From Bacteriovorax sp. MedPE-SWde (lineage in GTDB: Bacteria > Bdellovibrionota > Bacteriovoracia > Bacteriovoracales > Bacteriovoracaceae): DNA of 64,000 nucleotides. The notes beneath the pieces are model-generated. The model searched no databases. It was given only the letters and a program-made list of their open reading frames with translations, and was not told the DNA's origin. The stretch spans positions 434,001-498,000 of the forward strand of contig MPCU01000003.1 of the NCBI GenBank assembly GCA_001874305.1. Direction: 5' to 3'. Position 1 is the stretch's first letter; every line of letters starts with the position of its first letter. Below are positions 26,432 to 34,867 of this stretch, in pieces. Both the position numbers and the translations under genes were made by a program.

Positions 26432-27484
26432 ATGAAAGATACAGCTACTTTGTCTATGTTACCAATTCCTCTGGCAATCTATAGTGAAGATGGGACTCAT
26501 ATATATTCAAATAAGTTGTTTGAAGAGCTTGTTCTAGGTGTATACCCATCCGTTCCAGAACTTAATATATTAATTAATACAGAAGCCTTTGAGTATGATG
26601 TGAATAAGGCATTTGAGGATAAATCATTGCTACTTGTTAGCCTTAAAGAAAAAGTTACGCCAAAGTCAGAGCTAAGAAATACAACTATACACTGTAATAA
26701 TGAGACCGTGGGTATTCTACATAGCATTGGTAATGTTTTAACTATTATTAAAGGTGAAGCAACTTACCAAAAGAGTATTGAAGATATCGATATTTCGTTA
26801 AGAGTACTAACTAAAATACATAGCAAGCTAGAATCAGTTATTAAGGAAAAGAAGTTAGCAGATTTAGATGGAATAGATGAAGTATTTAAACAGTCGATAG
26901 ATTTGTTAAAGAATTCGGGCGTTGAGTTACAAAGTAAATTGGATAATATCGATCGTAATACTTCTAAAATAGCTGATATAATTCGTTCATATCAAAAGTA
27001 TTCAAGTAAAGATAATAAGCAACATAGGATAGTTTCTATTTCTGATGTTGTAGATGACTGTGTGAATTTATGTGACTCAATGTTTAAAGAATCTGCTGTA
27101 GAAGTTAAAACTATAGTTCCTCCATTACTTGAAGTAAGTGTTGATCCGAGTATTCTTGTACAAATTATTACTAACTTTATTAAGAACTCATCGGAGTCTA
27201 TTGATGAAAGGGTTGCCTTAGATCCTTTCTATAATAATCCTGAGATAATTATTGAAGTGGTACAGGAAGATGGGAGAGTACTCTTGTCTGTAATAGATAA
27301 TGGAGTGGGTCTTAGTGAAGAGAATTCTGAAATTGAGTTTGGAACTAGTACGAAGGCGCGAGGAAGTGGTTTTGGGCTAAATCATTGTTTAGAATTGGCC
27401 AAGAAAATGGATGGAGAGGTTTCGTTGAGTTCAGAGGGATTTAATCTTGGTGCTTGCGCTACTCTCGTACTAAGTGAAAAATAA
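26432..27484 (+). CDS. Cytosolic histidine kinase with PAS-like N-terminus
   Basis: A 350-aa protein. Residues about 7-60 look PAS-like (LPIPLAIYSEDGTHIYSNKLFEEL). The likely phospho-acceptor is in GILHSIGNVLTII, resembling the HxIGN-type H-box. The kinase domain has N-box ITNFIKNSSESID, G1 SVIDNGVGLS and G2 GSGFGLNHCL. No membrane segment. Co-transcribed with the HD-GYP gene and ends at a terminator shared with a convergent gene. Confidence 0.87.
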   Translation: MKDTATLSMLPIPLAIYSEDGTHIYSNKLFEELVLGVYPSVPELNILINTEAFEYDVNKAFEDKSLLLVSLKEKVTPKSELRNTTIHCNNETVGILHSIGNVLTIIKGEATYQKSIEDIDISLRVLTKIHSKLESVIKEKKLADLDGIDEVFKQSIDLLKNSGVELQSKLDNIDRNTSKIADIIRSYQKYSSKDNKQHRIVSISDVVDDCVNLCDSMFKESAVEVKTIVPPLLEVSVDPSILVQIITNFIKNSSESIDERVALDPFYNNPEIIIEVVQEDGRVLLSVIDNGVGLSEENSEIEFGTSTKARGSGFGLNHCLELAKKMDGEVSLSSEGFNLGACATLVLSEK

Positions 27485-27485
27485 A

Positions 27486-27509
27486 AGAGGTGGCCTTTAT
27501 GCCACCTCT
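27486..27509. terminator. Bidirectional hairpin terminator
   Basis: A perfect 9-bp stem AGAGGTGGC/GCCACCTCT with a 6-nt loop lies between two convergent genes, with A-rich sequence on one side and T-containing sequence on the other. It probably serves both directions. Confidence 0.85.
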
Positions 27510-27518
27510 AAAATCTTC

Positions 27519-28217
27519 TTATTGTCCTAACTCACTTGCTCTCATCTGATCATAACAACCTTTAAACAATGTAGAAAGATTACTTCCTGTTAGTGGAAAC
27601 TCAATTGCATCACCACTATTGTCAAAACACTGTCCAAAGAAATCATATAAGTCTTCATCTGATGGTACATCTTCTGTAAGAAGTGAGATATTTTCTCCTA
27701 CACAATTTCCTAACATCTCGTCACCTTGCTCATCTGATGGAGGACCTTGAAGTTCGCTCCCTTCTGTTGCCAAACATAGTCCCACTGCATCTAAGAAAAA
27801 GTAAGCTTCTTCTTCATTATAGGTATGGTTACTATCCTCCTGGTGGTTAGTATCTTCTCTGTTTTCATAGCAAGAAATAAACATTGAAGCTAAGCTTCCT
27901 TCCTGAAGAGGGAATTGAATATTGTCCCCATTGGCATCAAAACAACTTCCAAAGAAATCCATGAGCTGCTCGTTGGCCGGTACATCATAAGTTAGGATTC
28001 CAATATTATCAGCAACACATGCTTCTAACATTATATCTCCTTCGCCATTTTCTGGAGCTTGTACGAGGTGTGATGCTTCCGCTTCGATACATGATCCGAC
28101 TTCTTGTAAGAATTCATAGGCCTCGGTGTCGTTTCCAAAAGCCGCAATAGGAGCGCCAAACAAAACGCCGAGAAACGTGATAATACAAATTACTTCCTTT
28201 AGTTTTACCTTTTTCAT
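27519..28217 (-). CDS. Secreted two-repeat Cys-containing protein
   Basis: A 232-aa exported protein with a signal peptide (hydrophobic core VICIITFLGVLFGAPIAAFG). The mature part is a tandem duplication of an about 95-residue acidic unit: residues about 32-120 and 137-225. Each carries the pattern EAYxFLxxVGxC, EGDxMLxxCV, LTxDVP, DFFGxCFDxxGDxIxFPL, LFxxCY, with four aligned Cys, suggesting two disulfides per unit. I recognise no family. GGGGAAA precedes the ATG on the minus strand. A sigma-54 promoter about 165 bases upstream probably drives it along with a 24-codon ORF. Confidence 0.72.
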   Translation of the reverse strand: MKKVKLKEVICIITFLGVLFGAPIAAFGNDTEAYEFLQEVGSCIEAEASHLVQAPENGEGDIMLEACVADNIGILTYDVPANEQLMDFFGSCFDANGDNIQFPLQEGSLASMFISCYENREDTNHQEDSNHTYNEEEAYFFLDAVGLCLATEGSELQGPPSDEQGDEMLGNCVGENISLLTEDVPSDEDLYDFFGQCFDNSGDAIEFPLTGSNLSTLFKGCYDQMRASELGQ

Positions 28218-28273
28218 AATTTCCCCTTAGTTGATACTTGTTAATAAATCCGCTTACGTGCCGCTTGAAAAAC

Positions 28274-28348
28274 TCAAAACATATATTTAATTGAATCCGC
28301 CATTTGGATGAGAGTTACCAATAATGTGAGTGTCTTTGCCGTTTTCAT
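28274..28348 (-). CDS. 24-aa small ORF in sigma-54 leader
   Basis: The ORF begins at the complement of 28346-28348, with GGGAGA at good spacing, and encodes MKTAKTLTLLVTLIQMADSI plus four residues. It is a short hydrophobic, signal-peptide-like product. It sits between the sigma-54 promoter (28382-28399) and the secreted two-repeat protein gene. It could be a leader peptide or a truncated exported protein. Only position and ribosome site support it. Confidence 0.4.
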   Translation of the reverse strand: MKTAKTLTLLVTLIQMADSIKYMF

Positions 28349-28381
28349 CTCTTTCTCCCTAAGTTTGTTCTGACTTCTATA

Positions 28382-28399
28382 AAGCACAGGAGATGCCAA
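28382..28399 (-). promoter_or_regulatory. Sigma-54 promoter (minus strand)
   Basis: Read on the minus strand, TTGGCATCTCCTGTGCTT has GG and GC separated by 10 bases. It points at the 24-codon ORF and the secreted two-repeat protein gene. Two GTGCTG/CAGCAC copies lie 41-60 bp upstream. Confidence 0.75.
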
Positions 28400-28439
28400 A
28401 AATAGTGGAGTTAACTGCTTGAATATATAGGGCTGGTGA

Positions 28440-28459
28440 GTGCTGAAAAACCTGTGCTG
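28440..28459 (-). promoter_or_regulatory. Paired CAGCAC motif, probable enhancer site
   Basis: Two GTGCTG copies (28440-28445 and 28454-28459), i.e. CAGCAC on the minus strand, 14 bases apart start to start, lie upstream of the minus-strand sigma-54 promoter. The same hexamer pair, 13 bases apart, lies upstream of the promoter at 34637. The pairing and location suggest a binding site for an NtrC-type activator. Confidence 0.5.
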
Positions 28460-28507
28460 CTGAGTTTTTAGCGGCCGAAAAGCTGGTTTTTAATGTATTA
28501 TTGGTGA

Positions 28508-29947
28508 ATGTTAAAATACTTAATCATGGCCTTGGGCCTAAGCACATATACTCAGGCAACAGAGCTCTTTCATGTATTCTCTCCTCCTATGGGACAGAGG
28601 TTCTTGCATATTAAATCAAGCCCTCTGAAATCAAAGTTTCAAATAACAGGAACCTTAAGCCCGCGCTTTATTCTTCTTAATGGTGAAAAAGCTAATACTG
28701 GTTTTAAGAAAATTAAGTGTCGTGGGCTTCGTGATATGAAGATCAATGGTGAAGGTGTAAAGACAGAGTCTAAACTGAGAAGGTTCTTTAAAGAGGTAAC
28801 AGTCCCAGCGAATAGAAACTACTTTGATATCTCGTACCGTAAAGGTAAAAGCTGCTACCTTTCTAAGATCTCAGTAAAGAAGGGGATTTTTAATAGGCCC
28901 ATATCTCGCAGAATTATTCAAAACGAAAGCTCAAGTAAGGACTACTTGTTAAAACTTAGTGGTGATCACACTAAAGGTGAGACTTTAAAAGTTGATCAGG
29001 GAGACCTTACAATTAAAGGTGGTAAGTCATATTACGAGGTTAATCTCAAAGAAGGGATAAACCATATCACTGGAACCTATGCTAATTCATTTGGAAGAGA
29101 AAATGTTTTAAACCTTCCTGTAGAACTTAGTTATGAGAGATATTCAAAGAACTCAATTGTACTTAGTTTAGAAAAGAGTCTTGAGTGGGATAAACAACAA
29201 GTTGAAACGGATAAAGAAGAAATTATCATAAAAGGTCAGGCCAACCCTAACTTAGACCTGTACCTCAATGGTGATGATATTGATGTGGAGAGTGATGGAA
29301 GCTTTGAATACGAACTTGAGCTAGAGAAAAAGGTCACGGAGCTTAACTTCACTGTAAGACGAGCAAGTGAATCTAAAACGTTTAAAAGAGTTATTCTATT
29401 TACTCAGTATAGACAACGTCCTCCTTGGTATCGTCCGATGAAAGTCGCAGAGGGGAAGTACTACTTCAACTTTAATTTGAATCAAGTCTACTATGCTAAG
29501 TCTAGAGAAGTGCATGATACAAGATTTCAAGAGAACTTATCTCCGGGACTATCTATAGCTAAGAAATGGAGTGAAGAACACTTCTACGAATTTGGTTTTA
29601 GATTCTTTAATCGTCGATCATATCATGAAAGAGATACCTGGCAAGAGATCAGCGATCACTACTACTTCTACGCAAAGAAGATCTTCGATAGGGGTGGAGG
29701 ACTCTTCTATGGATTAGGTGTTGGTTATAAATTTGGAGATTATTCTCTTTACCAATATAGTTCAGAAAATACTGGTGATAGCTTTGGGACTTTAACACTA
29801 GACGCTAGTATTTCATATCGTATGAGGATTAGTGGGAAATTCTACTTTCACCCTCGTGTTAATTTTCTACTACCAGTTGGGGTTCCTAAAAGAGCAGAGT
29901 CTTGGAACTTAGATGTCGTTCCTGTACGATTTGGTTACGAGTTCTAG
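28508..29947 (+). CDS. Putative outer membrane protein with C-terminal beta-barrel
   Basis: A 479-aa exported protein with a signal peptide (MLKYLIMALGLSTYTQA). Residues about 30-290 look like repeated beta-sandwich units (e.g. EIIIKGQANPNLDLYLNGDDIDV, similar in style to a segment of the FecR-like lipoprotein at 31375). The last 170 residues are rich in alternating aromatic strands (YYFNFNLNQVYYAKS, FYEFGFRFFNRRS) and end in Phe (PVRFGYEF), as outer membrane barrels do. The ribosome site is weak. It lies next to a two-component system and a FecR-like gene. No family name is offered. Confidence 0.65.
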   Translation: MLKYLIMALGLSTYTQATELFHVFSPPMGQRFLHIKSSPLKSKFQITGTLSPRFILLNGEKANTGFKKIKCRGLRDMKINGEGVKTESKLRRFFKEVTVPANRNYFDISYRKGKSCYLSKISVKKGIFNRPISRRIIQNESSSKDYLLKLSGDHTKGETLKVDQGDLTIKGGKSYYEVNLKEGINHITGTYANSFGRENVLNLPVELSYERYSKNSIVLSLEKSLEWDKQQVETDKEEIIIKGQANPNLDLYLNGDDIDVESDGSFEYELELEKKVTELNFTVRRASESKTFKRVILFTQYRQRPPWYRPMKVAEGKYYFNFNLNQVYYAKSREVHDTRFQENLSPGLSIAKKWSEEHFYEFGFRFFNRRSYHERDTWQEISDHYYFYAKKIFDRGGGLFYGLGVGYKFGDYSLYQYSSENTGDSFGTLTLDASISYRMRISGKFYFHPRVNFLLPVGVPKRAESWNLDVVPVRFGYEF

Positions 29948-29950
29948 ACC

Positions 29951-31312
29951 TTATTCAATAAGGCCTAGCTCTTTCATCTTTTTCAACTTGTATTGAAGAG
30001 TTCCACGCTTTAGCCCAAGAGACTCAGCAGTCTTAACCTGATTAGAATCTTCTCGCTCGTAAACCGATTTAATTATTGAGAACTCCATCTCTTGCATATA
30101 GCTCTCAAGGTCTGTGATATCTTCAGTTGAAATACTTGTATTCGACGCCCCTGTAGCTTTAGGTGCAATATCTCTTGGAAGTGAATCAAGAGTAATAGGG
30201 CCTTCTTGTGGTCCAAGTACAATCATTCTTTCAAGAACATTCTTTAGCTCTCTAATATTTCCAGGCCATGAATATGCTTCAAGGTGCTTAAGAGCTTCGA
30301 TCGTAAGAGTAGATTTTCTATTTAGCTCTGGTAGAAGCTTTGCCCAGAGAAACTCAGCAATTGGTTTAATATCTTCGACGCGGTCTTTTAAAGCTTGAAG
30401 ATTAAATACTAGAACATTTAATCTATAAAGTAAGTCTTCTCTAAATGTACCCTTTGATACCATTTCTTCGAGATTCTGATGTGTCGCTGCTAGCACTCTA
30501 ACATCACACTTAATAAGCTTATTTCCACCAATACGGTAAAACTCTCTTTCTTGAAGAACTCTTAATAGTTTTGCCTGTAGATCTAGAGAGAGCTCTCCAA
30601 TTTCATCAAGGAAGATTGTCCCGCCATTGGCCAGCTCAAATTTTCCCTGCTTTGTTTCAGTTGCTCCTGTAAATGATCCCTTCTCATGGCCAAATAACTC
30701 AGACTCAATTAATTGATCATTAAGAGTTGCGCAATTAATAGCAACAAAAGGCATAGTGCTTCTATTTGATACTTCGTGAATTGATCTACCAAGAACTTCC
30801 TTACCAGAGCCAGTCGGTCCTAGTACTAATACGGAAGAAGGAGCATCTGCCACTTTTTCAACAAATGCCTTCGCCTCTTGTATATTGGAGCTTTCTCCAA
30901 TTATATTTTCTAGTCCCTTCTTACTTTCTTCTGAAAGTGTAGAGATGGATCCATAAAGACGAAGTTGTTTAATTCTATTTACTCGAAGCTCCATTTCATC
31001 AAGGTCAAATGGCTTCATTATATAATCATCAGCCCCTTTTTGAAGAGCTTCAATAGCTTGTTGAATTGAGGCATATGCCGTCATAAGAAAGAATGATGTC
31101 TTTGGACTTATGGCCTTTACCTTTTCAATTAACTCAACCCCGGTCATTCCTGGCATTTTTTGATCCGTTATGACGAGATCTGCTGTGTTTTTCTCGAGGT
31201 AGGCAAGAGCGTCCTCTGCATTTGGAAAGTCGCAAACGTCGTACGCCTCGCTCAACACAGTGGTTAAACTCATTCTGATATTATTGTCATCATCAACAAC
31301 TACAATTTGCAT
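29951..31312 (-). CDS. Sigma-54-dependent response regulator (NtrC family)
   Basis: A 453-aa regulator: receiver with Asp50 ([13 protein letters not shown]), AAA+ domain with Walker [16 protein letters not shown] loop, Walker [10 protein letters not shown], and a C-terminal Fis-type helix-turn-helix ([19 protein letters not shown]). It is divergent from a FecR-like lipoprotein gene and a membrane histidine kinase gene (32250), which is its likely partner. It is the nearest candidate activator for the sigma-54 promoters at 24940, 28382 and 34637. Confidence 0.95.
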   Translation of the reverse strand: MQIVVVDDDNNIRMSLTTVLSEAYDVCDFPNAEDALAYLEKNTADLVITDQKMPGMTGVELIEKVKAISPKTSFFLMTAYASIQQAIEALQKGADDYIMKPFDLDEMELRVNRIKQLRLYGSISTLSEESKKGLENIIGESSNIQEAKAFVEKVADAPSSVLVLGPTGSGKEVLGRSIHEVSNRSTMPFVAINCATLNDQLIESELFGHEKGSFTGATETKQGKFELANGGTIFLDEIGELSLDLQAKLLRVLQEREFYRIGGNKLIKCDVRVLAATHQNLEEMVSKGTFREDLLYRLNVLVFNLQALKDRVEDIKPIAEFLWAKLLPELNRKSTLTIEALKHLEAYSWPGNIRELKNVLERMIVLGPQEGPITLDSLPRDIAPKATGASNTSISTEDITDLESYMQEMEFSIIKSVYEREDSNQVKTAESLGLKRGTLQYKLKKMKELGLIE

Positions 31313-31374
31313 TATGTTTTGTCCTCGAAGTAAAATTAGTAGATATATTTTATAACAAAGTCAGAGTGTAATAA

Positions 31375-32253
31375 ATGAAAAGAAAATGGCTCCTGATCCT
31401 TTTAGTCGGATTAATGTCTTGTAGTAAGAAAGTAGATGAGAAAGTTGTTGAGAACTTTGTGGCAACAGTTAGTAAAAAACAGCTAGAGGTTAAACATAAG
31501 CGAGCAAAAAGCTTTGAATGGCTTGAGACAAGTCTTGGACAAAAACTGGATAACTTTGACTCGATTCGAACAGGTGAATCATCTCAAGCACATGTTAAAT
31601 TCGAAGAAGGTGGAGAGATTGATATTGATCAAAACTCCTTGGTCCTTATTTTAGAAAGAAAATTGAGAGAGCAGAATCTTGCCCTTCCTAAGGGGAGAGT
31701 TGACGGTGTCATAGAAGACTCAGATAAGAAAACAGAGATACTGATAAAGACTCCTAACGGTTGGGTTAGTGCTAAAAATACTAAAGGTCGTGTTAAATTT
31801 AATATCAATGTAAAAAAGAAAGAAACACGAGTTAAGAGTGTAAGTGGGAATTTAAAACTTACCGTTAAAGGACAAAAGAAAATTATTGAAGAAGGTAAGG
31901 AAGCCGTACTAAAAATTAAAGAAGAAAGCAGCGACTATAAAGAAGCTCCTGTTGAGGCAGAAATAGTTTTTGAAGAAGCCAAACCTATTGAAAAAGTAAA
32001 ACCTGTAATCAAATCGATATTTGAAATCAAAACTCCAAAAAAACTCGAGTTTACTACTAAAGCGAATGAATTAATCTTTAATGGTCTCCTTGAAGGAAGT
32101 ATTGAAGTTTTTCTCAACGGTGAAGAGTTAGTACAAACCGAAGGTAAATTCGAAACTACGATTGCTCTAAAACCAGGATTGAATATCTTTACTTTTCAAG
32201 TGATTAAAGGAAAGAAGGTTAATTACCATATCTACAAGGTGGTAAAAAAATGA
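31375..32253 (+). CDS. FecR-like domain lipoprotein
   Basis: A 292-aa lipoprotein: MKRKWLLILLVGLMSC with Cys16 in a lipobox. Residues about 45-165 match the FecR-like beta-helix domain (GQKLDNFDSIRTGESSQAHVKFEEGGEIDIDQNSLVLI, then VRVKSVSGNLKL). The C-terminal domain (about 215-292, FTTKANELIFNGLLEGSIEVFLNGEEL) is an Ig-like unit similar in style to the 28508 protein. It overlaps the following histidine kinase by ATGA. It may sense envelope state and feed the kinase; that is inference. Confidence 0.8.
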   Translation: MKRKWLLILLVGLMSCSKKVDEKVVENFVATVSKKQLEVKHKRAKSFEWLETSLGQKLDNFDSIRTGESSQAHVKFEEGGEIDIDQNSLVLILERKLREQNLALPKGRVDGVIEDSDKKTEILIKTPNGWVSAKNTKGRVKFNINVKKKETRVKSVSGNLKLTVKGQKKIIEEGKEAVLKIKEESSDYKEAPVEAEIVFEEAKPIEKVKPVIKSIFEIKTPKKLEFTTKANELIFNGLLEGSIEVFLNGEELVQTEGKFETTIALKPGLNIFTFQVIKGKKVNYHIYKVVKK

Positions 32254-33638
32254 AGATAAGAATTAAATTATTTCTAATTTTCTTAGCACTTGTAATACCG
32301 GCCATCGTCGCAACAAATTTTTGGTCTCTTAATAAATTTTCAAAAATCAGAAAAAGCGAACTTCTAGAGAGAATGAATACCCAGAGCTTCTTTCTCTCTC
32401 GCTATCTCAATACGTATGAGGGTGATCTCTCAACAATATTACAAAGTAATGCACTCTTTATGAGAAGCCCCTTTTCAATTTCTCTCGTAAATATGGATAG
32501 TGGAGAAGTATATAGAAATCATAGCTTAAAAATTGATCTCTCTGCATATATCTCTCAGGTTATAAAAAATAAGATTGCTGTCTCAAAAGAAGTTAAAACT
32601 AATCACGGCGATTTTCTCATTTCAGTTACTGCAACTGGAAATAAGAATGGTACGGCGCTTATTCTTATATCCAAGATGGAAACGGTACAAATTCTCATGA
32701 AGGAGAGTTATCGATTCATAGGGATACTCATTCTTATTTCTCTAATCTTAACATTCATAATTTCGTATGCTGTCTCTAGAAAATTAACCAAACCAATCGA
32801 GAAGTTAATTGAAGGTACTAAGAAATTTGCGGAAGGAGACTATGATCACAAACTCAATGTGCAAGCGAGTAATGAATTTGGTGGTCTCGCGAAATCATTT
32901 GAGACAATGGGACAATCGATCACGGTTAGAGAGAATAAAATTCGCGAAATGAATCAAGAGCTTATGCTAAAAGAAAAGCTCTCAACCTTAGGACAATTCA
33001 GTGCAGGTGTTGCCCATGAGATTAAGAACCCACTCGGTGCTATTTTGGCCAATACTCAATTAGCTCAAAGAGGAATAAAGAAGATTGATCCTGAAGCAAA
33101 GGAGATGAATTATCTTCAAGTTGTTGTTGATGAAGTTTATAGAGCAACCCATATTATTCAGGATATCCTATCATTTTCTAGACAGGATACATTAAGTTTA
33201 GAAACTCACTCTGTTCACGACTTTGTAGTCAATGTCGTTGCTAGACAAGAGGAGGTTGTAAAAATTAAGGGACACAACTTTGTTTTAGAAAATGGTGTGA
33301 ACTCTCTTGTTGAAATGGATCACGATAAGCTCATTCAAGTTGTGGGAAACTTCATTGAAAATGCCATTTGTGCTATGAGCTCTCCCGGTGAGATTAAGCT
33401 TTGGACTAAAGAGGACGACTCTAGTGTGAGTATCTGCGTGAGTGATAATGGAGATGGAATCCCTGACAATATAAAGAATAAAATATTCGATCCATTCTTT
33501 ACTACTAAGAGCTCTAAAGATGGGACAGGCCTTGGGCTTTCAATGTGTCATGGAATTGTTATGGGGCATGGTGGTGAGATTTTAGTAGACTCTGAAGTAG
33601 GTAAGGGATCAACGTTTGAGATAAAGTTACAAAAATAA
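32250..33638 (+). CDS. Membrane sensor histidine kinase (HAMP-HisKA-HATPase)
   Basis: A 462-aa kinase. Transmembrane helices at about 5-25 and 155-175 flank a periplasmic sensor region of about 130 residues. A HAMP domain follows (SRKLTKPIEKLIEGTKKFAEGDYDHKL). HisKA carries His256 in FSAGVAHEIKNPLGAILANTQLA. HATPase_c shows N-box VGNFIENAICAM, G1 VSDNGDGIP and G2 GTGLGLSMCHG. This is the NtrB-like kinase type that pairs with NtrC-type regulators; the divergent gene at 29951 is the likely partner. Confidence 0.94.
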   Translation: MKIRIKLFLIFLALVIPAIVATNFWSLNKFSKIRKSELLERMNTQSFFLSRYLNTYEGDLSTILQSNALFMRSPFSISLVNMDSGEVYRNHSLKIDLSAYISQVIKNKIAVSKEVKTNHGDFLISVTATGNKNGTALILISKMETVQILMKESYRFIGILILISLILTFIISYAVSRKLTKPIEKLIEGTKKFAEGDYDHKLNVQASNEFGGLAKSFETMGQSITVRENKIREMNQELMLKEKLSTLGQFSAGVAHEIKNPLGAILANTQLAQRGIKKIDPEAKEMNYLQVVVDEVYRATHIIQDILSFSRQDTLSLETHSVHDFVVNVVARQEEVVKIKGHNFVLENGVNSLVEMDHDKLIQVVGNFIENAICAMSSPGEIKLWTKEDDSSVSICVSDNGDGIPDNIKNKIFDPFFTTKSSKDGTGLGLSMCHGIVMGHGGEILVDSEVGKGSTFEIKLQK

Positions 33639-33666
33639 GAAGGGCCGCAATTAAGCGACCCTTTCT
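33639..33666. terminator. Hairpin terminator between convergent genes
   Basis: An imperfect stem of AGAAGGGCCGC with GCGACCCTTTCT around an AATTAA loop lies between the kinase stop (33638) and the convergent gene end (33669). Confidence 0.7.
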
Positions 33667-33668
33667 AA

Positions 33669-34298
33669 TTATAAGTTCTCGAAAGTAAAAACTGGCTGCA
33701 TCATTTCACACTGAGCACCATTATCTTCAATCTTCCCAAGTGCATTTACAACAAACTTAGCAATTGAGCCCTCTGAAACAACAAGCGGTGCAAGAAGTTG
33801 AATCCCTAAGTTTGTATCTCCAGCATGTGGAGGCAAGAACGGTGAGCCCGTTTGTGCTGCATTCGTACTTCCTGTTGAAAGCCACATCGTTGTCTTTTGA
33901 GCACCGTTAGAACAAGTTGCTGACGTTCCATCGATGAACTTTATGGCATCACCTGGTGTCCCTCGACAGATCTCATTATCAAGTTGTACTCCGGCCGAAC
34001 AGTTACCACTGTCAGAGTTAGAAAGAGATGCAAATTGAATAATATCTTCAAACTCAATTGCGATACACTTATATGTACCAAGATCTACTGTCCCACTTCC
34101 AATTGTTGGTGCGTTGAGAAAGTTCTCATATGATGCTGAAAGTGCGTCTTTAGAAAAAACGGTCTTCATATTCGTACAGTATTCACTTTGTGAAATTGCA
34201 ACTTTGTAGACTTTAAGATTGAGAAAGTCTGGATTAAGTCCAACATCTGCTGCAAAAGTCTTAAACGTAATTAGTGTCGCTATTAGTAGTTTCTTCAT
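33669..34298 (-). CDS. Secreted hypothetical protein
   Basis: A 209-aa protein. I chose the ATG at complement 34296-34298 because GGAGG lies just upstream and it starts a signal peptide (MKKLLIATLITFKTFAADVG); a longer frame reaching 34391 has no support. The mature protein has several Cys residues (SEYCTNMK, TYKCIAIE, NCSAGVQ, EICRGTP, TCSNGAQ, AQCEMM) and small-residue-rich loops, fitting a disulfide-stabilised secreted beta protein. No family recognised. It lies 28 nt after a 44-aa lipoprotein in the same direction. Confidence 0.7.
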   Translation of the reverse strand: MKKLLIATLITFKTFAADVGLNPDFLNLKVYKVAISQSEYCTNMKTVFSKDALSASYENFLNAPTIGSGTVDLGTYKCIAIEFEDIIQFASLSNSDSGNCSAGVQLDNEICRGTPGDAIKFIDGTSATCSNGAQKTTMWLSTGSTNAAQTGSPFLPPHAGDTNLGIQLLAPLVVSEGSIAKFVVNALGKIEDNGAQCEMMQPVFTFENL

Positions 34299-34326
34299 TT
34301 TAGTATCCTCCGATATTAGGTTTTTA

Positions 34327-34461
34327 TTAGTTTCCTGCGCCCTGGATTTCAAGTGTTGTTGCTGATGGTGTTGAAGTAACCTTCGTTTCATCAGATCCTG
34401 CCTGGCATCCCACTAGGGCAGTTAATAAGATTGTTACTAGAATTGTTTTTGCGTTCTTCAT
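34327..34461 (-). CDS. Small 44-aa lipoprotein
   Basis: GGAGG sits 5 nt before the ATG (complement of 34459-34461). The product begins MKNAKTILVTILLTALVGC, a full lipoprotein signal with Cys19 in an LVGC lipobox, then has a short Thr/Ser/Ala tail ending in GAGN. It probably forms a two-gene unit with the secreted protein downstream. Such tiny lipoproteins are easily missed; function unknown. Confidence 0.7.
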   Translation of the reverse strand: MKNAKTILVTILLTALVGCQAGSDETKVTSTPSATTLEIQGAGN

Positions 34462-34495
34462 TTTTCCTCCGTGGTTGTTGTGCTTGCTTTCTATA

Positions 34496-34513
34496 TTCCA
34501 AGACTGATGCCAA
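34496..34513 (-). promoter_or_regulatory. Possible variant sigma-54 promoter (minus strand)
   Basis: On the minus strand TTGGCATCAGTCTTGGAA has a consensus-like -24 box, but the -12 element is TTGG instead of TTGC at the correct 10-base spacing. It faces the 44-aa lipoprotein gene and shares the upstream region containing CAGCAC repeats with the divergent promoter at 34637. Confidence 0.4.
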
Positions 34514-34571
34514 AAAAAACGAGCTAACCTCTTGAATTCACGGATTCAAAGAATTCTGTATGCTAGATTCT

Positions 34572-34607
34572 CAGCACTAAAATTCAGCACCCCCAGAGAT
34601 TTAGCAC
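34572..34607 (+). promoter_or_regulatory. CAGCAC repeats, probable activator site
   Basis: CAGCAC occurs at 34572-34577 and 34585-34590 (13 bases apart) with a related TAGCAC at 34602-34607. The group is 30-65 bp upstream of the sigma-54 promoter at 34637 and matches the pair upstream of the promoter at 28382. Confidence 0.5.
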
Positions 34608-34636
34608 CTAATTCTATGCCCTTATAAAGAGAGGAT

Positions 34637-34654
34637 CTGGCACAGGCCTTGCTC
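34637..34654 (+). promoter_or_regulatory. Sigma-54 promoter, near-perfect consensus
   Basis: CTGGCACAGGCCTTGCTC matches the sigma-54 consensus TGGCAC-N5-TTGC fully, with 10 bases between GG (34639-34640) and GC (34651-34652). It lies 36 bases before the ATG of a 58-codon ORF. Confidence 0.9.
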
Positions 34655-34689
34655 TATATATAGGTATAAGACCTAACAAGGAGAAGAAG

Positions 34690-34866
34690 ATGGCAACTTT
34701 AAACTACCAACAACTAAAGAGAGAATTTGTTGAAAAGAGTAAGAGAATTGATAGAGAGGAGAGAAGAGAAAGAAGAAAAGAGGTGACTCTCTCAACTTTA
34801 AAGAGAATACAGAGTAAGAACTTACCGTGGAAGTACGACATATTTAAAAAGAAGGCAGAGCTATAA
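34690..34866 (+). CDS. 58-aa highly charged small protein under sigma-54 control
   Basis: ATG 34690 follows AAGGAG at good spacing and a near-perfect sigma-54 promoter. The 58-residue product is cytosolic, with a very basic/acidic helix (KRIDREERRERRKEVTLSTLKRI) and a short C-terminal segment ending KKKAEL. It may bind nucleic acid or protein as a small regulator; no family is recognised. It ends 2 nt before the tail of a convergent lipoprotein gene. Confidence 0.65.
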   Translation: MATLNYQQLKREFVEKSKRIDREERRERRKEVTLSTLKRIQSKNLPWKYDIFKKKAEL

Positions 34867-34867
34867 T

